This document shows positions 1 through 9,758 of a DNA stretch of 64,000 bases, one piece after another. Position 1 is the first letter of the stretch, and each line of letters opens with the position of its first letter. This DNA comes from Vibrio breoganii (lineage in GTDB: Bacteria; Pseudomonadota; Gammaproteobacteria; Enterobacterales; Vibrionaceae): positions 2,294,001-2,358,000 of the forward strand of contig NZ_CP016177.1 of the NCBI RefSeq assembly GCF_001677275.1, given 5' to 3'. Under the pieces are notes generated by a model. The model had not been told where the DNA came from. It ran no database searches and saw only the letters and a program-made list of their open reading frames with translations. The position numbers and the translations under genes are program-made.

Positions 1-2142
1 ATGCGCTTGTTGGTTATCATCACGTCCAACCCATAGGGTCACCACTTCTCTGCCATCCACGCCAACAAACCAACTGTCACGCCCATCATTACTGGTACCG
101 GTTTTACCCGCGAGCGCATAGCGAGAATAATTAGCAGAGAGATAGCGCCCCGACCCCTCAGTCACGACTTTCTTCATCGCAAAGGTGGTAAGCCAAGCCG
201 CTTGCTCTGGGACTACCTGCTGAGCACGAGGAAAGGATTGATAAAGAACCTCATCATCTTGGTTTTTGACCACTCGCAGAGCGCTCAATGGCACTTTTCG
301 CCCAGAGTTAGTTAATGATTGGTACATCTGCGCCACTTGATAAGGCGTTAACGAAAATGCCCCAAGGAACATCGAAGGCAGAGGACGAACCTCATCGTCA
401 CCTACCCCGAGTTTTTCAATGGTTTGTTGCACGTTTCTAATACCCAGCGTCATACCCAGTTGCACTGTGGGTACATTCAAGGACTGAGCCAGTGAGCGAT
501 AGAGCGGCACGTTACCTCGAAACTTTCTATCAAAGTTTCTTGGTGTCCAGTTACTTCCCTTATTTCCTTTGAGTGAGATAGGCTCATCAACTAAAGTGCT
601 CGCCAATCGATACTTATCCGGCTGCATTAACGCATCTAAATAAACCGCAGGCTTAACCAAAGAGCCGATCTGGCGAGAAGCATTCAATGCACGGTTAAAT
701 CCATCATAGCCAGTGCGCCTGCCGCCGACCATGGCGCGAATTTCACCCGTCTGTCTGTCCACGGCAATGGCTGCTGCTTCTAGTTGTTCTGGCTTGCCTT
801 TCTCCAGCCTTGGCAGGGTTTCTGTCACGGCTTTTTCCAGCATTGACTGAGACACAGGGTCTAAGGTGGTAAATAAGCGCAGCCCTGCATGTTGCTGAAA
901 GTCTTCACCAACATACTCATTTAGCTCGTTCTTAAGCTGTTGGAAATAAGCAGGCTGCCTACTGGCAATCTGTGGTGTCTTTTGCAGATCCAGCTCTCTA
1001 CTGACCGCTTGTTGGTACTGGTCGGAATCAAGCGTCCCTTGTTCAAACAGGAGTTTAAGGATCAAATCTCTGCGATCTTTGGCGCGCTCTGGATTACGAA
1101 TAGGGTTGTAATACGATGGTCCCTTTACCAATCCAACCAGCATGGCCATTTGGTCAATGCGCAGCTCTTGGATAGGTTGCCCAAAGTAGAAACGAGCCGC
1201 TAAGCCAAAGCCGTGTATTGCCTCACTAGCACTTTGTCCAAGATAGACCTCATTCAGGTACGCTTCTAGGATTCGGTCTTTGTCATAGCGATGGTCGATA
1301 ATGAGGGCGATTAAGGCCTCGCGCACCTTACGTACTAGGGTCTTTTCTCTGGTTAAAAATAGATTCTTGCTTAGCTGCTGCGTCAAAGTACTGCCACCTT
1401 GCACCGCACGCCCAGCTTTAAGATTAACCACAAAAGCGCGTGCGATTGCGGTAAGTGAGACACCATCATGCTGATAAAAGTCGCGATCTTCCGTGGTTAA
1501 CAGAGCATCAATCAAAAACTCTGGATAGTCCTGTCGTTTTACAAACAGTCGCTGCTCCGTGACATCTTTTTCCAGCATACCGAGCATCTTCGGCTCAAGG
1601 CGTAAAAAGCCCAACTGAGCTTTCTTCTCTACCGATTCAATCTTGGTAACGCTTGAGCTATCAAAATGGAGCATGACATGACGCTCAGCCTCGGGCCCAT
1701 CCTGAAATTCAAACGGGCGACGAATGAGCTCTATCTTAGTACTAGAGGCGGAATACTCCCCAGGGAATTTAGGATTGCGTACCTTACGATAATGCAAAAC
1801 ATCCAATTCTTTTAGCATCTGAGAGTGGGTAATTTCGGTACCTGGAGCAAGGTTTAATATGCGCGCATAGACGACGGTAGGCAGGTCGAACAGCTGCCCA
1901 TCAAAGCGGCGCTCTACTATCGTATTCAGATAAATCATTACAAAGGCAAGCACTGCAAACCCGGTAAGCCCAAGCTTCCAGGTAATGCCCCAAAGCTTCT
2001 TTAGCCACGAGCGAGGAGCCTTTTTGTTGGCTTTGCTGTTCTTTGAAGCTGGCTTTCTCGGGGCTGCTTTTTTTGCCGGTGTCTTTTTGGCTTGTGGCTT
2101 CTTCACCTGACGACTTTTTGGCGGAGTCCGTTTCTCTGGCAC
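1..2142 (-). CDS. mrcB: Penicillin-binding protein 1B, bifunctional transglycosylase/transpeptidase (3' end outside window)
   Basis: Polymerises and cross-links peptidoglycan at the inner membrane. I translated this from a GTG start at 2142; the in-frame ATG just upstream is followed at once by a stop. The N-terminus is a Lys/Pro-rich cytoplasmic tail, then one membrane segment (about residues 52-74). The GT51 glycosyltransferase domain shows the EDRDFYQHDG motif (catalytic Glu about 218) and GGSTLTQQL (about 249). The transpeptidase domain shows SLVK (Ser494), SLN (554-556) and KTGT (Lys680). 714 codons are inside the window, so the last part of the roughly 780-840 residue protein is missing. 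It lies 60 bases downstream of hrpB on the same strand. Identification is secure; the start is less certain because it is GTG. Confidence 0.95.
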   Translation of the reverse strand, partial: MPEKRTPPKSRQVKKPQAKKTPAKKAAPRKPASKNSKANKKAPRSWLKKLWGITWKLGLTGFAVLAFVMIYLNTIVERRFDGQLFDLPTVVYARILNLAPGTEITHSQMLKELDVLHYRKVRNPKFPGEYSASSTKIELIRRPFEFQDGPEAERHVMLHFDSSSVTKIESVEKKAQLGFLRLEPKMLGMLEKDVTEQRLFVKRQDYPEFLIDALLTTEDRDFYQHDGVSLTAIARAFVVNLKAGRAVQGGSTLTQQLSKNLFLTREKTLVRKVREALIALIIDHRYDKDRILEAYLNEVYLGQSASEAIHGFGLAARFYFGQPIQELRIDQMAMLVGLVKGPSYYNPIRNPERAKDRRDLILKLLFEQGTLDSDQYQQAVSRELDLQKTPQIASRQPAYFQQLKNELNEYVGEDFQQHAGLRLFTTLDPVSQSMLEKAVTETLPRLEKGKPEQLEAAAIAVDRQTGEIRAMVGGRRTGYDGFNRALNASRQIGSLVKPAVYLDALMQPDKYRLASTLVDEPISLKGNKGSNWTPRNFDRKFRGNVPLYRSLAQSLNVPTVQLGMTLGIRNVQQTIEKLGVGDDEVRPLPSMFLGAFSLTPYQVAQMYQSLTNSGRKVPLSALRVVKNQDDEVLYQSFPRAQQVVPEQAAWLTTFAMKKVVTEGSGRYLSANYSRYALAGKTGTSNDGRDSWFVGVDGREVVTLWVGRDDNQQAH

Positions 2143-2202
2143 GCTATGATTCCATTTAATGTTTAATGACTCAGTATTGAGGTTTATGGCCTCTATCTGA
2201 GG

Positions 2203-4695
2203 TTACTTAAGATGACGTTTCGTTTTACTGGTGGCTTGGTGTGAGGCAGGGTCATCTGGCCACGGGTGCTTAGGATAGCGACCCTTCATCTCTTTTTGCA
2301 CCTCTTTGTACGCTCCACTCCAGAAACCGGCGAGGTCTTGAGTGACCTGTAATGGCCTTTGCGCAGGAGAGAGTAATTCAAGTGTCACTTTAACTCTACC
2401 TTGCGCCACCGTTGGCGACTGAGGCTCACCAAACATTTCTTGAAGCTTGACCGATAGCTTAGGGTTTTGCCCTTCACTGTAGTGAATTGTTTTTGTCGAA
2501 CCAGAAGGCACCTTTAAAGCCTTAGGCAGTAAGGTATTAATTTCTTGGTTCAATGGCCAGCCTAATTCAGCATTAAGAATATCCAGCATATTCAAGCGCT
2601 GTAGGGCTTTTACCGAGCGAACATTATCAAGGTAGGGTAATAACCAGCTCTCTAGGTTATTTAATAGCCCTTGCTCGCTCCAATCTGGCCACTCTTTCTC
2701 CGGAAGCCAAGCCATTGCGCAGTTAACGCGACTTCTCAGAGCCTCAGAGTCCTTGCTCCAAGGCAGTATCTGCAAGCCTTTTTTAACAATGTAATCCAGC
2801 AGTCCTTTCGCCAACACCTGAGGCGGTATCTCAGAGGGTGAAATAGGTTTACGCTTGATCACCAACTGACCGATTCGAGCTTGATGCTCGGCAAGCATAG
2901 CCTGCTTTTCATCGCTCCATTGCACCACATCCTCTTCTTCAAGACGGTGGTAAGTCTCCAGCTCAGACAAGCTAATACTTGCGGCGGCTAATATGCGACT
3001 GGCCGACTGACGCCCCTTCTGCAGGTTGGCAACCGCTAAGTACTCATCGCTCGATAAGCGACTATTCTCATCCACAAACGCGCCATGACCGGAGGCAAGT
3101 TGGTACTGATTACCGCTTAAAGAGCGACGCTGCCCGAGACGATCAGGATAAGCAAAACTTAGACACACGCCTACCTGGTCTGTCTGTATCGAGGCAACTG
3201 AAAACTTACGATGACACCTTGCTGCTAAACTCTCTACTCTTCTTTTTAGCACGCCTTGCTTAGGGTGCTTCCTCTGTGCAAACAGGGCGACTTGAAATGC
3301 GATATCATCACTATTTCTCATCGGCTCTTCCAATACTGCTGCGGTCACCAAGGCGGTATCAAAAAGCGCATCAGGCGCGCGTGAAAGCATGGCGCCCAAA
3401 CGAGGTTCTACACCTAATTGTAGAGTTCGTCTCCCTTGCTGAGTCAGGGTTAAGTCAGAAGTAAGTAAGGTTAGGCGTTGCAATAAATCACTCGCAGCAC
3501 TTATCGCCGCGGGTGATGGTTGGTCAACACATTGCAGCGCCGTAAGATCGCTACTTCCCCACTGTACAGCTTCAAGCATAAGAGGCGCTAAATCAGAGCG
3601 TAATATCTCTGGCGTGGTGTGCGATGGGTTTTGATTGAATTGAGATTCAGAAAAGAGTCTTACGCAAATCCCTGGCTCTGTTCGCCCTGCACGTCCTGCA
3701 CGTTGGATGGCCGATGATTGCGATATCCATTTCTGCTCAAGGCGAGTAATACCGCTACTCAAGTCAAAGCTCGCTCGATTCTCTAAACCTGAGTCTATTA
3801 CGATTCTTACCCCCTCAATAGTCAGCGAGGTTTCTGCAATATTGGTGGTTAATACCACCTTTCTTTCGCCCTTATTGCATGGCTGTATGGCCTGCTGTTG
3901 AGCGGCAAAATCCAAGCCACCATGCAAGGGAAGTACCTTGACTCCGTTAACCTGTGATAGCTCGTTGCTCAGCGATTCCAAGCAAGCATTGATGAGCCCA
4001 ACACTGGGCAAGAAAACAAGTATCGAGCCTGCCTCTTCATTTATCGCTTTGATGCTTTGCTGACAAATATGCGCGATGAGATTTTGATTTGGCTTAAGAG
4101 GGGCGTATCGCTGCTCAATAGGATAGCCACGCCCTTGTGAGGTATGAATCACCGCATCAGGCATAATGGAATGCAGACCAGCTTGGTCGAGCGTTGCTGA
4201 CATCACGATGATCTTAAGCTGTTCATTGAAAACTTGCTGCACCTCAAGTGCCAGGGCTAAACCGAGATCTGCATGGATACTTCTTTCGTGAAACTCATCA
4301 AATAGCAGCAGTTCAACGTCACTGAGCTCAGGGTCTGATTGAATCATGCGAGTAAGGACACCCTCTGTGACTATCTCAAGCCGAGTAGATGCACTGGTTT
4401 TACTCTCGCCGCGGATTCGATAACCCACGCGCCGACCGACAGGCTCGCCAAGCTGTTTTGCAATAAAGGTGGCGATACTCTTCGCCGCGAGTCTTCTTGG
4501 CTCAAGCATAATGATCTTGCCCTGCCATTGTGGATCGAGGAGCAACTGCAATGGCAAAAAGGTCGATTTACCCGCGCCAGGAGGCGCTTGAATAATCAAC
4601 TGAGAATTGAGCGTAAGAGAGGCGGTAATATCCTCTAAAATTGCGCCAATAGGCAAATTGGATAGTGCTTGAGTCAAGAGAAGGGCCTGTGCCAT
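2203..4695 (-). CDS. hrpB: ATP-dependent RNA helicase-like protein HrpB
   Basis: DExH-box helicase of the HrpA/HrpB family; its substrate is not well defined. In order it shows a Walker A loop (APPGAGKST, near residue 38), the DEFH box (Walker B), SAT, then the helicase C domain with QRAGRAGR, and the HrpB-specific C-terminal domain. About 830 residues, close to the family length. The frame can be extended to a TTG at 4722, but I chose the ATG at 4695 because an AAGGA ribosome site lies 6 bases before it and the protein then begins like E. coli HrpB. It is divergent from sfsA with only 38 bases between the starts, the usual arrangement in enterics and vibrios. Confidence 0.96.
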   Translation of the reverse strand: MAQALLLTQALSNLPIGAILEDITASLTLNSQLIIQAPPGAGKSTFLPLQLLLDPQWQGKIIMLEPRRLAAKSIATFIAKQLGEPVGRRVGYRIRGESKTSASTRLEIVTEGVLTRMIQSDPELSDVELLLFDEFHERSIHADLGLALALEVQQVFNEQLKIIVMSATLDQAGLHSIMPDAVIHTSQGRGYPIEQRYAPLKPNQNLIAHICQQSIKAINEEAGSILVFLPSVGLINACLESLSNELSQVNGVKVLPLHGGLDFAAQQQAIQPCNKGERKVVLTTNIAETSLTIEGVRIVIDSGLENRASFDLSSGITRLEQKWISQSSAIQRAGRAGRTEPGICVRLFSESQFNQNPSHTTPEILRSDLAPLMLEAVQWGSSDLTALQCVDQPSPAAISAASDLLQRLTLLTSDLTLTQQGRRTLQLGVEPRLGAMLSRAPDALFDTALVTAAVLEEPMRNSDDIAFQVALFAQRKHPKQGVLKRRVESLAARCHRKFSVASIQTDQVGVCLSFAYPDRLGQRRSLSGNQYQLASGHGAFVDENSRLSSDEYLAVANLQKGRQSASRILAAASISLSELETYHRLEEEDVVQWSDEKQAMLAEHQARIGQLVIKRKPISPSEIPPQVLAKGLLDYIVKKGLQILPWSKDSEALRSRVNCAMAWLPEKEWPDWSEQGLLNNLESWLLPYLDNVRSVKALQRLNMLDILNAELGWPLNQEINTLLPKALKVPSGSTKTIHYSEGQNPKLSVKLQEMFGEPQSPTVAQGRVKVTLELLSPAQRPLQVTQDLAGFWSGAYKEVQKEMKGRYPKHPWPDDPASHQATSKTKRHLK

Positions 4696-4733
4696 GATGT
4701 GTCCTTGGTCAATTCTACCCAAATGATTTAGAA

Positions 4734-5447
4734 ATGGAATTTTCTCCTGCTTTACAAAGTGGCACTTTAATCAAGCGCTATAAGCGCTTTCTTGCCGACC
4801 TTTCATTGGATGACGGCTCCGAACTCACTATCCATTGTGCCAATACTGGGGCAATGACCGGATGTGCTGAACCGGGCAATAGAGTGTGGTTCTCTACCTC
4901 TGATAACCCTAAACGTAAATATCCCAATAGTTGGGAGTTGACAGAGACACTAGCGGGTCATCGTATATGCGTTAATACCCTACGCGCCAATGCACTGGCT
5001 ATTGAAGGAATTAGAGCAGGCGCTATCAAGGAACTGTCTGGCTATGAAGAGCTCAAAACCGAACAGAAATATGGCTCAGAGAACAGTCGTATTGATGTGT
5101 TATTACGCTCAACGGATAAAGCCGACTGCTATATTGAAGTAAAGAGCGTCACCTTACTTTCTAATGATGAAGGCTTGGGACAGTTTCCAGATGCAGTAAC
5201 GACTCGAGGACAAAAACACCTTAGAGAGTTGATCGAGATAACAGAATCAGGGCAAAGAGCCGTACTTTTGTTTATTGTTTTACATTCGGGTATTGAAAAG
5301 GTGTCCCCTGCAACCCATATTGATGAGCATTATTCAACTTTACTTAAACAAGCGCAAAAAGCCGGTGTTGAAGTACTTTGTTACAATGCAGTTCTATCGG
5401 TTGATCAGATGAAGATCTCTCACAAGTTGCCATTTTACGGGCTGTAA
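4734..5447 (+). CDS. sfsA: Sugar fermentation stimulation protein SfsA, nuclease-like DNA-binding protein
   Basis: 237 residues, the same size as E. coli SfsA, and very similar along its length: MEFSP start, [18 protein letters not shown], the PD-(D/E)XK-like core (SRIDVLL then [10 protein letters not shown]), and [16 protein letters not shown]. Known in E. coli as a non-specific DNA-binding protein linked to maltose metabolism; the fold suggests a nuclease but the role is unsettled. It reads away from hrpB and lies directly upstream of dksA, a conserved order in gamma-proteobacteria. Start at the first ATG. Confidence 0.96.
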   Translation: MEFSPALQSGTLIKRYKRFLADLSLDDGSELTIHCANTGAMTGCAEPGNRVWFSTSDNPKRKYPNSWELTETLAGHRICVNTLRANALAIEGIRAGAIKELSGYEELKTEQKYGSENSRIDVLLRSTDKADCYIEVKSVTLLSNDEGLGQFPDAVTTRGQKHLRELIEITESGQRAVLLFIVLHSGIEKVSPATHIDEHYSTLLKQAQKAGVEVLCYNAVLSVDQMKISHKLPFYGL

Positions 5448-5502
5448 AATGACGAATTGTTCACAGTTATTCGTACATCTAGAAATGTAACTAACAGACT
5501 CG

Positions 5503-5531
5503 TTGCTAAAACAAGGACTTTTTGCTATAGA
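5503..5531 (+). promoter_or_regulatory. Predicted sigma-70 promoter of dksA
   Basis: TTGCTA (5503-5508) and TATAGA (5526-5531) are separated by exactly 17 bases, giving a good sigma-70 promoter about 57 bases before the dksA start, with AGGAG (5576-5580) as ribosome site. Seen by eye only; no transcript data. Confidence 0.6.
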
Positions 5532-5587
5532 TACCCGCCTTAAATTAAGCCACTTAGTGGTTTGATAAGGTTATTAGGAGATGCGGT

Positions 5588-6034
5588 ATGCCAGAATCTA
5601 AGAAAAAAGCGCTAGGCATTCTAGCCATAGCAGGCGTTGAGCCGTACCAAGAAAAAGCTGGTGAAGAATACATGTCACCAGAGCAGATGGCTCACTTTAC
5701 AAAAATTTTAGGAGCTTGGCGCGACCAATTGCGTGAAGAAGTAGAACGTACAGTTGTACACATGCAAGACGAAGCGGCAAACTTCCCAGACCCTGTAGAC
5801 CGTGCGTCTCAGGAAGAAGAGTTCAGCTTAGAGTTACGTAACCGTGACCGTGAGCGTCGCTTGATCAAAAAGATCGAGAAAACTCTAAACAAGATCGAAG
5901 AAGACGAGTTCGGCTTCTGTGACTCTTGTGGTATTGAGATTGGCATTCGCCGTCTAGAAGCTCGCCCAACAGCAGACCTTTGCATTGATTGCAAAACGCT
6001 AGCTGAGCTTAAAGAAAAGCAGATGCAAGGCTAA
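5588..6034 (+). CDS. dksA: RNA polymerase-binding transcription factor DksA
   Basis: Binds the secondary channel of RNA polymerase and, with ppGpp, represses rRNA promoters and activates amino-acid genes. 148 residues: N-terminal globular part, coiled coil with tip sequence NFPDPVD carrying Asp68 and Asp71 (equivalent to E. coli Asp71 and Asp74), then a four-cysteine zinc finger (Cys111, 114, 132, 135). All functional residues are present, so this is canonical zinc DksA. AGGAG lies 7 bases before the ATG. It is followed by a perfect hairpin terminator before gluQ, so it is probably transcribed partly on its own. Confidence 0.98.
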   Translation: MPESKKKALGILAIAGVEPYQEKAGEEYMSPEQMAHFTKILGAWRDQLREEVERTVVHMQDEAANFPDPVDRASQEEEFSLELRNRDRERRLIKKIEKTLNKIEEDEFGFCDSCGIEIGIRRLEARPTADLCIDCKTLAELKEKQMQG

Positions 6035-6059
6035 CGCCAACAAAGCAATAGTTTAAACT

Positions 6060-6083
6060 AAAGGGAGCCTAGGCTCCCTTTTT
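6060..6083 (+). terminator. Rho-independent terminator after dksA
   Basis: A perfect 22-base palindrome with stem core GGGAGCC/GGCTCCC followed by a run of T, 25 bases after the dksA stop and 17 before gluQ. Since gluQ has little room for its own promoter, read-through is likely. Confidence 0.8.
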
Positions 6084-6100
6084 CAGTCATAAGTGTTTGT

Positions 6101-6988
6101 ATGGATTACGTCGGACGTTTCGCCCCCTCCCCTTCTGGCCCTTTGCATTTCGGCTCACTCGTCGCCGCACTGGGTAGCTATTTCCAAGCTAAAAACCAAC
6201 ATGGAACCTGGTTAGTCCGTATGGAAGACCTGGATCCGCCAAGAGAAATGCCAGGCGCAGCGGAGCTTATTCTAAAAACCCTAGAGGCTTATCATCTCTT
6301 CTGGGATGGCGAGGTCGTGTATCAAAGCCAACGACATCCAATTTATCAATCACAAATAGAAGAGTGGCTCACGCAACAAGAAGCCTACTATTGCCAATGC
6401 ACTCGCAAGCAGATCAAAGCCGATGGCGGGTATTATTTAGGTCACTGCAGAGATAAGCACCTTCAAGCTGAAGGCTGTGCGGTTCGTATTAAGGTTGATA
6501 CTCCAATCACAGAGTTTTACGACCTTAAGCATGGGCGAATCGCTATACCTCAAGCCATTGCCGAAGAAGACTTTATCATTAAGCGTCGTGACGGCTTATA
6601 CGCGTATAATCTTGCTGTGGTGATTGACGATATTGAACAAGGTGTAACTGAAGTAGTGCGTGGCGCCGATCTCATCGAACCCACGGGGCGACAAATTGGT
6701 TTGTATAACACCCTTGGAGTAACACCCATACAGTATCTGCACTTACCACTAGCGGTCACTGATAATGGCGCCAAGCTCTCTAAGCAAAACCATGCCGAAG
6801 GTATTAGCCTAGATAACCCCATTCCGACCTTGCTTGAGGCAATGCGATTTTTAGGTTTTTCTCTGCCCAAAGGTATGGATAGCGCCAAAATTGGTGAAAT
6901 CATCGCCTGGGGAGTTGAACATTGGCACTTAACTCAGCTTCCAGAAGCGACTCAAATCACAACCTTGTTCTCAAATCGCGTCAGCTAG
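6101..6988 (+). CDS. gluQ: Glutamyl-Q tRNA(Asp) synthetase
   Basis: Charges glutamate onto queuosine at position 34 of tRNA-Asp; a paralogue of the GluRS catalytic domain without an anticodon-binding domain. 295 residues, as expected. The class I signature PSGPLHFGSL is at residues 10-19 and the KMSKS equivalent is AKLSK (about 225). Cysteines in CQCTR and GHCRD (about 98-122) form the putative zinc site. Start at the ATG giving MDYVGRFAPSP, like E. coli YadB. Lies between dksA and pcnB, the conserved dksA-gluQ-pcnB order. Confidence 0.96.
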   Translation: MDYVGRFAPSPSGPLHFGSLVAALGSYFQAKNQHGTWLVRMEDLDPPREMPGAAELILKTLEAYHLFWDGEVVYQSQRHPIYQSQIEEWLTQQEAYYCQCTRKQIKADGGYYLGHCRDKHLQAEGCAVRIKVDTPITEFYDLKHGRIAIPQAIAEEDFIIKRRDGLYAYNLAVVIDDIEQGVTEVVRGADLIEPTGRQIGLYNTLGVTPIQYLHLPLAVTDNGAKLSKQNHAEGISLDNPIPTLLEAMRFLGFSLPKGMDSAKIGEIIAWGVEHWHLTQLPEATQITTLFSNRVS

Positions 6989-7093
6989 GCTATTATATGC
7001 GCGGATTTGAAGCTGATTCAGACCAAACCTTTATTGAGTGCAACACTAACTATCGCACTCTCGTTCCTACTAAAAAAGAAACCGACAAACTCG

Positions 7094-8443
7094 ATGACAT
7101 CTGATTTCGATACCAATAACTCAGTTGGGAAAATAGACCTTACGATCTACCCAAGAGACAAACACAATATCTCTAGAGAGCATATCAGTGAGAATGCACT
7201 CAAGGTATTGTATCGATTACAAAAAGCTGGGTACGATGCGTTTTTAGTAGGCGGTGGCGTTCGCGACCTTCTCTTAGGAAAATCGCCTAAAGACTTTGAT
7301 ATCGCCACCAATGCGACCCCTGAGCAAATCAAACAGTTGTTTCGTAACTGCCGCTTGATTGGCCGCCGCTTTAGATTGGCGCACATCATTTTTGGCCGAG
7401 ACATTATTGAAGTGGCGACTTTTCGTGGCCATCATCAAGAGCCTGAAAAGCAAACTGCGGTTCAATCTGATGAAGGCATGCTATTGCGTGATAACGTCTA
7501 CGGCAGCATAGACGAAGATGCTGAGCGTCGCGATTTCACCATCAATGCCATGTATTACAACATTGCCGATTACTCTATCCATGACTATGCCAACGGCATG
7601 CAGGACTTAAACGAAGGTATGGTTCGCCTTATCGGTGATGCCGAGGTTCGCTATCGCGAAGACCCTGTGCGTATGCTTCGTGCTATTCGTTTTGCGTCTA
7701 AGTTAGACATGGATATCAGCTTTGAAACTGCCAATCCAATCAACTATCTTGCGCCTTTGCTTCAGGGTATTCCTGCGGCACGTCTGTATGAAGAATCTCT
7801 CAAGTTACTTCAATCCGGCCACGGTTTAGATACCTATGACCTGCTGCGTGAGTTTGGTTTGTTTGAGCACTTGTTCCCACAAGTGGCAGAGCTATTTACC
7901 GAAGAAGAAAATTCAAAGGCTGAGCTCATGATTGAGCTGGTACTGGAATCAACAGACCAACGCATTGCTGAAGGCAAGCGGGTCAATCCTGCCTTCATGT
8001 TTGCGGCTATGTTGTGGTACCCGCTAGAAGCCTATGCTGCGCGCCTTATGGCAGAGCAAGGCATGAGCGAATACGATGCCATGATGGTTGCTGGCAACCA
8101 TATTCTTGATGAACAAGTTCGCAGCACGGCGATCCCACGTCGCCATACCGCAACCATTAGAGAAGTATGGCAACTACAGTCTCGCCTAGAGCGCCGCTCG
8201 GGTAAGAGAGCCTTCCGCCTGCTTGAGTTGAACAAATTCCGCGCCGGATTCGACTTCCTGGAAATGCGTGGTGAAGTTGAACAAGGCGATACGCAAAAGC
8301 TGGCTCAGTGGTGGCATACCTTCCAGCACTCTGGTCGAAACATGCGCCAAGCTATGGTGAATGATCTTGCGAGTGGTGGTAAATCAGGTAGCGCACGTCG
8401 TCGTCGCCCTGCAAAGAAAAAGCCGAAGAAAACTAATTCATGA
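7094..8443 (+). CDS. pcnB: Poly(A) polymerase I
   Basis: Adds 3' poly(A) tails that promote RNA decay. The nucleotidyltransferase core shows LVGGGVRDLLLG and the catalytic pair DFDIA, followed by the RRFRLAH and RRDFTINAMYY motifs; the C-terminus is a basic Arg/Lys tail like E. coli PcnB. The start is uncertain. The ATG at 7094 gives 449 residues; an in-frame TTG at 7007 would give 478 and one at 7034 would give 469. E. coli pcnB itself uses a non-ATG start, so a longer form is possible. None has a strong ribosome site. The last codons overlap folK by four bases (ATGA). Confidence 0.93.
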   Translation: MTSDFDTNNSVGKIDLTIYPRDKHNISREHISENALKVLYRLQKAGYDAFLVGGGVRDLLLGKSPKDFDIATNATPEQIKQLFRNCRLIGRRFRLAHIIFGRDIIEVATFRGHHQEPEKQTAVQSDEGMLLRDNVYGSIDEDAERRDFTINAMYYNIADYSIHDYANGMQDLNEGMVRLIGDAEVRYREDPVRMLRAIRFASKLDMDISFETANPINYLAPLLQGIPAARLYEESLKLLQSGHGLDTYDLLREFGLFEHLFPQVAELFTEEENSKAELMIELVLESTDQRIAEGKRVNPAFMFAAMLWYPLEAYAARLMAEQGMSEYDAMMVAGNHILDEQVRSTAIPRRHTATIREVWQLQSRLERRSGKRAFRLLELNKFRAGFDFLEMRGEVEQGDTQKLAQWWHTFQHSGRNMRQAMVNDLASGGKSGSARRRRPAKKKPKKTNS

Positions 8444-8928
8444 TTAATGCGTATATTGCAGTAGGAAGCAATCTTGGCGATCCTGTCGCTCAAGCAAAAC
8501 AAGCGATAGAAAGCCTTAAAGATCTTCCTCGCAGCCGTGTTATTCAGGCGTCATCGCTGTATAGCAGCACGCCTATGGGTCCTCAAAATCAGCCCGATTA
8601 CATTAACGCTGTCGTTAAAATAGAAACTGAACTACAGCCTCTAGAGCTTCTCGATAACACTCAGAAGATAGAGAATGAGCAGGGTCGCGTGCGCAAAGAG
8701 GAGCGCTGGGGACCTCGAACTCTTGACCTCGATATTATCCTTTACGGCGATGAGACCATCGACCAGCCACGCTTAGTGGTACCTCACTACGGTATGCGAG
8801 AACGAGAGTTTGTGCTTTATCCTCTTCTAGAAATTGAACCTAATTTAATACTTCCCGACGGAAGTGCACTGAGCCAACTGATTGAGTCTGTAGACAGAAA
8901 TGGGTTGCAAGTGTGGGACCGAAACTAA
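8440..8928 (+). CDS. folK: 2-amino-4-hydroxy-6-hydroxymethyldihydropteridine pyrophosphokinase
   Basis: Transfers pyrophosphate from ATP to 6-hydroxymethyl-dihydropterin in folate synthesis. 162 residues with the family signatures GSNLGDP near the N-terminus, STPMGPQNQPDY and RWGPRTLDLDIILYG, which holds the metal-binding aspartates. Its ATG overlaps the pcnB stop as ATGA, so the two are probably translationally coupled. panB follows after 27 bases. Confidence 0.97.
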   Translation: MINAYIAVGSNLGDPVAQAKQAIESLKDLPRSRVIQASSLYSSTPMGPQNQPDYINAVVKIETELQPLELLDNTQKIENEQGRVRKEERWGPRTLDLDIILYGDETIDQPRLVVPHYGMREREFVLYPLLEIEPNLILPDGSALSQLIESVDRNGLQVWDRN

Positions 8929-8955
8929 GTCCAGCTTCCCGTAAAAGGCCTAGAA

Positions 8956-9750
8956 ATGAAAAAAGTAACCATCAATACGCTAATGAAGCTTAAAGAAGAG
9001 GGTCGTAAATTCGCCTCTTCAACCGCTTATGACGCAAGCTTTGCTCAACTATTCGAACAACAAGAGATGCCAGTCCTATTGGTCGGCGACTCTTTAGGAA
9101 TGGTGCTTCAGGGTAAACCAGATACGCTTCCTGTTACCGTTGAAGAGGTAGCCTATCACACGCGCTGTGTTAGAGCGGGTAGCCCAAACTGTCTACTTAT
9201 GGCGGATATGCCATTCATGAGTTACGCAACGCCTCAGCAAGCCTGCCTAGAAGCGGCAAAACTGATGCAAGCGGGTGCCAACATGGTCAAACTGGAAGGC
9301 GGCTCTTGGCTAGCTGAAACAGTGCGCATGTTGACAGAACGTGCAGTGCCAGTATGTGCTCACTTAGGATTAACGCCACAATCAGTGAATATCTTTGGTG
9401 GCTTCAAGGTTCAAGGCCGTGAGCAAGAGCAAGCTGACCAGATGGTGAAAGATGCGCTAGAGCTTCAAGCCGCAGGTGCACAAATTATCTTATTAGAATG
9501 TATCCCGGCAGAGCTTGCAGAGCGTATCACTAACGCCTTGAACGTTCCTGTTATTGGTATTGGTACTGGTAATGTAACGGATGGCCAAATTCTCGTTATG
9601 CACGATATGTTCGGTATTTCGGCTAACTACATGCCTAAGTTCTCAAAGAACTTCCTAGCTGAAACCGGTGACATGCGCAGCGCGGTAGCAAAATACATCT
9701 CAGATGTTGAAAGCGGTGCATTCCCAGGCCCAGACCACACCATCGCCTAG
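8956..9750 (+). CDS. panB: 3-methyl-2-oxobutanoate hydroxymethyltransferase
   Basis: First committed step of pantothenate synthesis: ketoisovalerate plus methylene-tetrahydrofolate gives ketopantoate. 264 residues, family length. Visible motifs are [11 protein letters not shown] (metal Asp in the TIM barrel), KLEGG, HLGLTPQ and IGIGTG. panC starts 8 bases after the stop. The gene lies directly after folK, placing folate and pantothenate steps in one transcript. Confidence 0.98.
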   Translation: MKKVTINTLMKLKEEGRKFASSTAYDASFAQLFEQQEMPVLLVGDSLGMVLQGKPDTLPVTVEEVAYHTRCVRAGSPNCLLMADMPFMSYATPQQACLEAAKLMQAGANMVKLEGGSWLAETVRMLTERAVPVCAHLGLTPQSVNIFGGFKVQGREQEQADQMVKDALELQAAGAQIILLECIPAELAERITNALNVPVIGIGTGNVTDGQILVMHDMFGISANYMPKFSKNFLAETGDMRSAVAKYISDVESGAFPGPDHTIA

Positions 9751-9758
9751 GAGTTAAC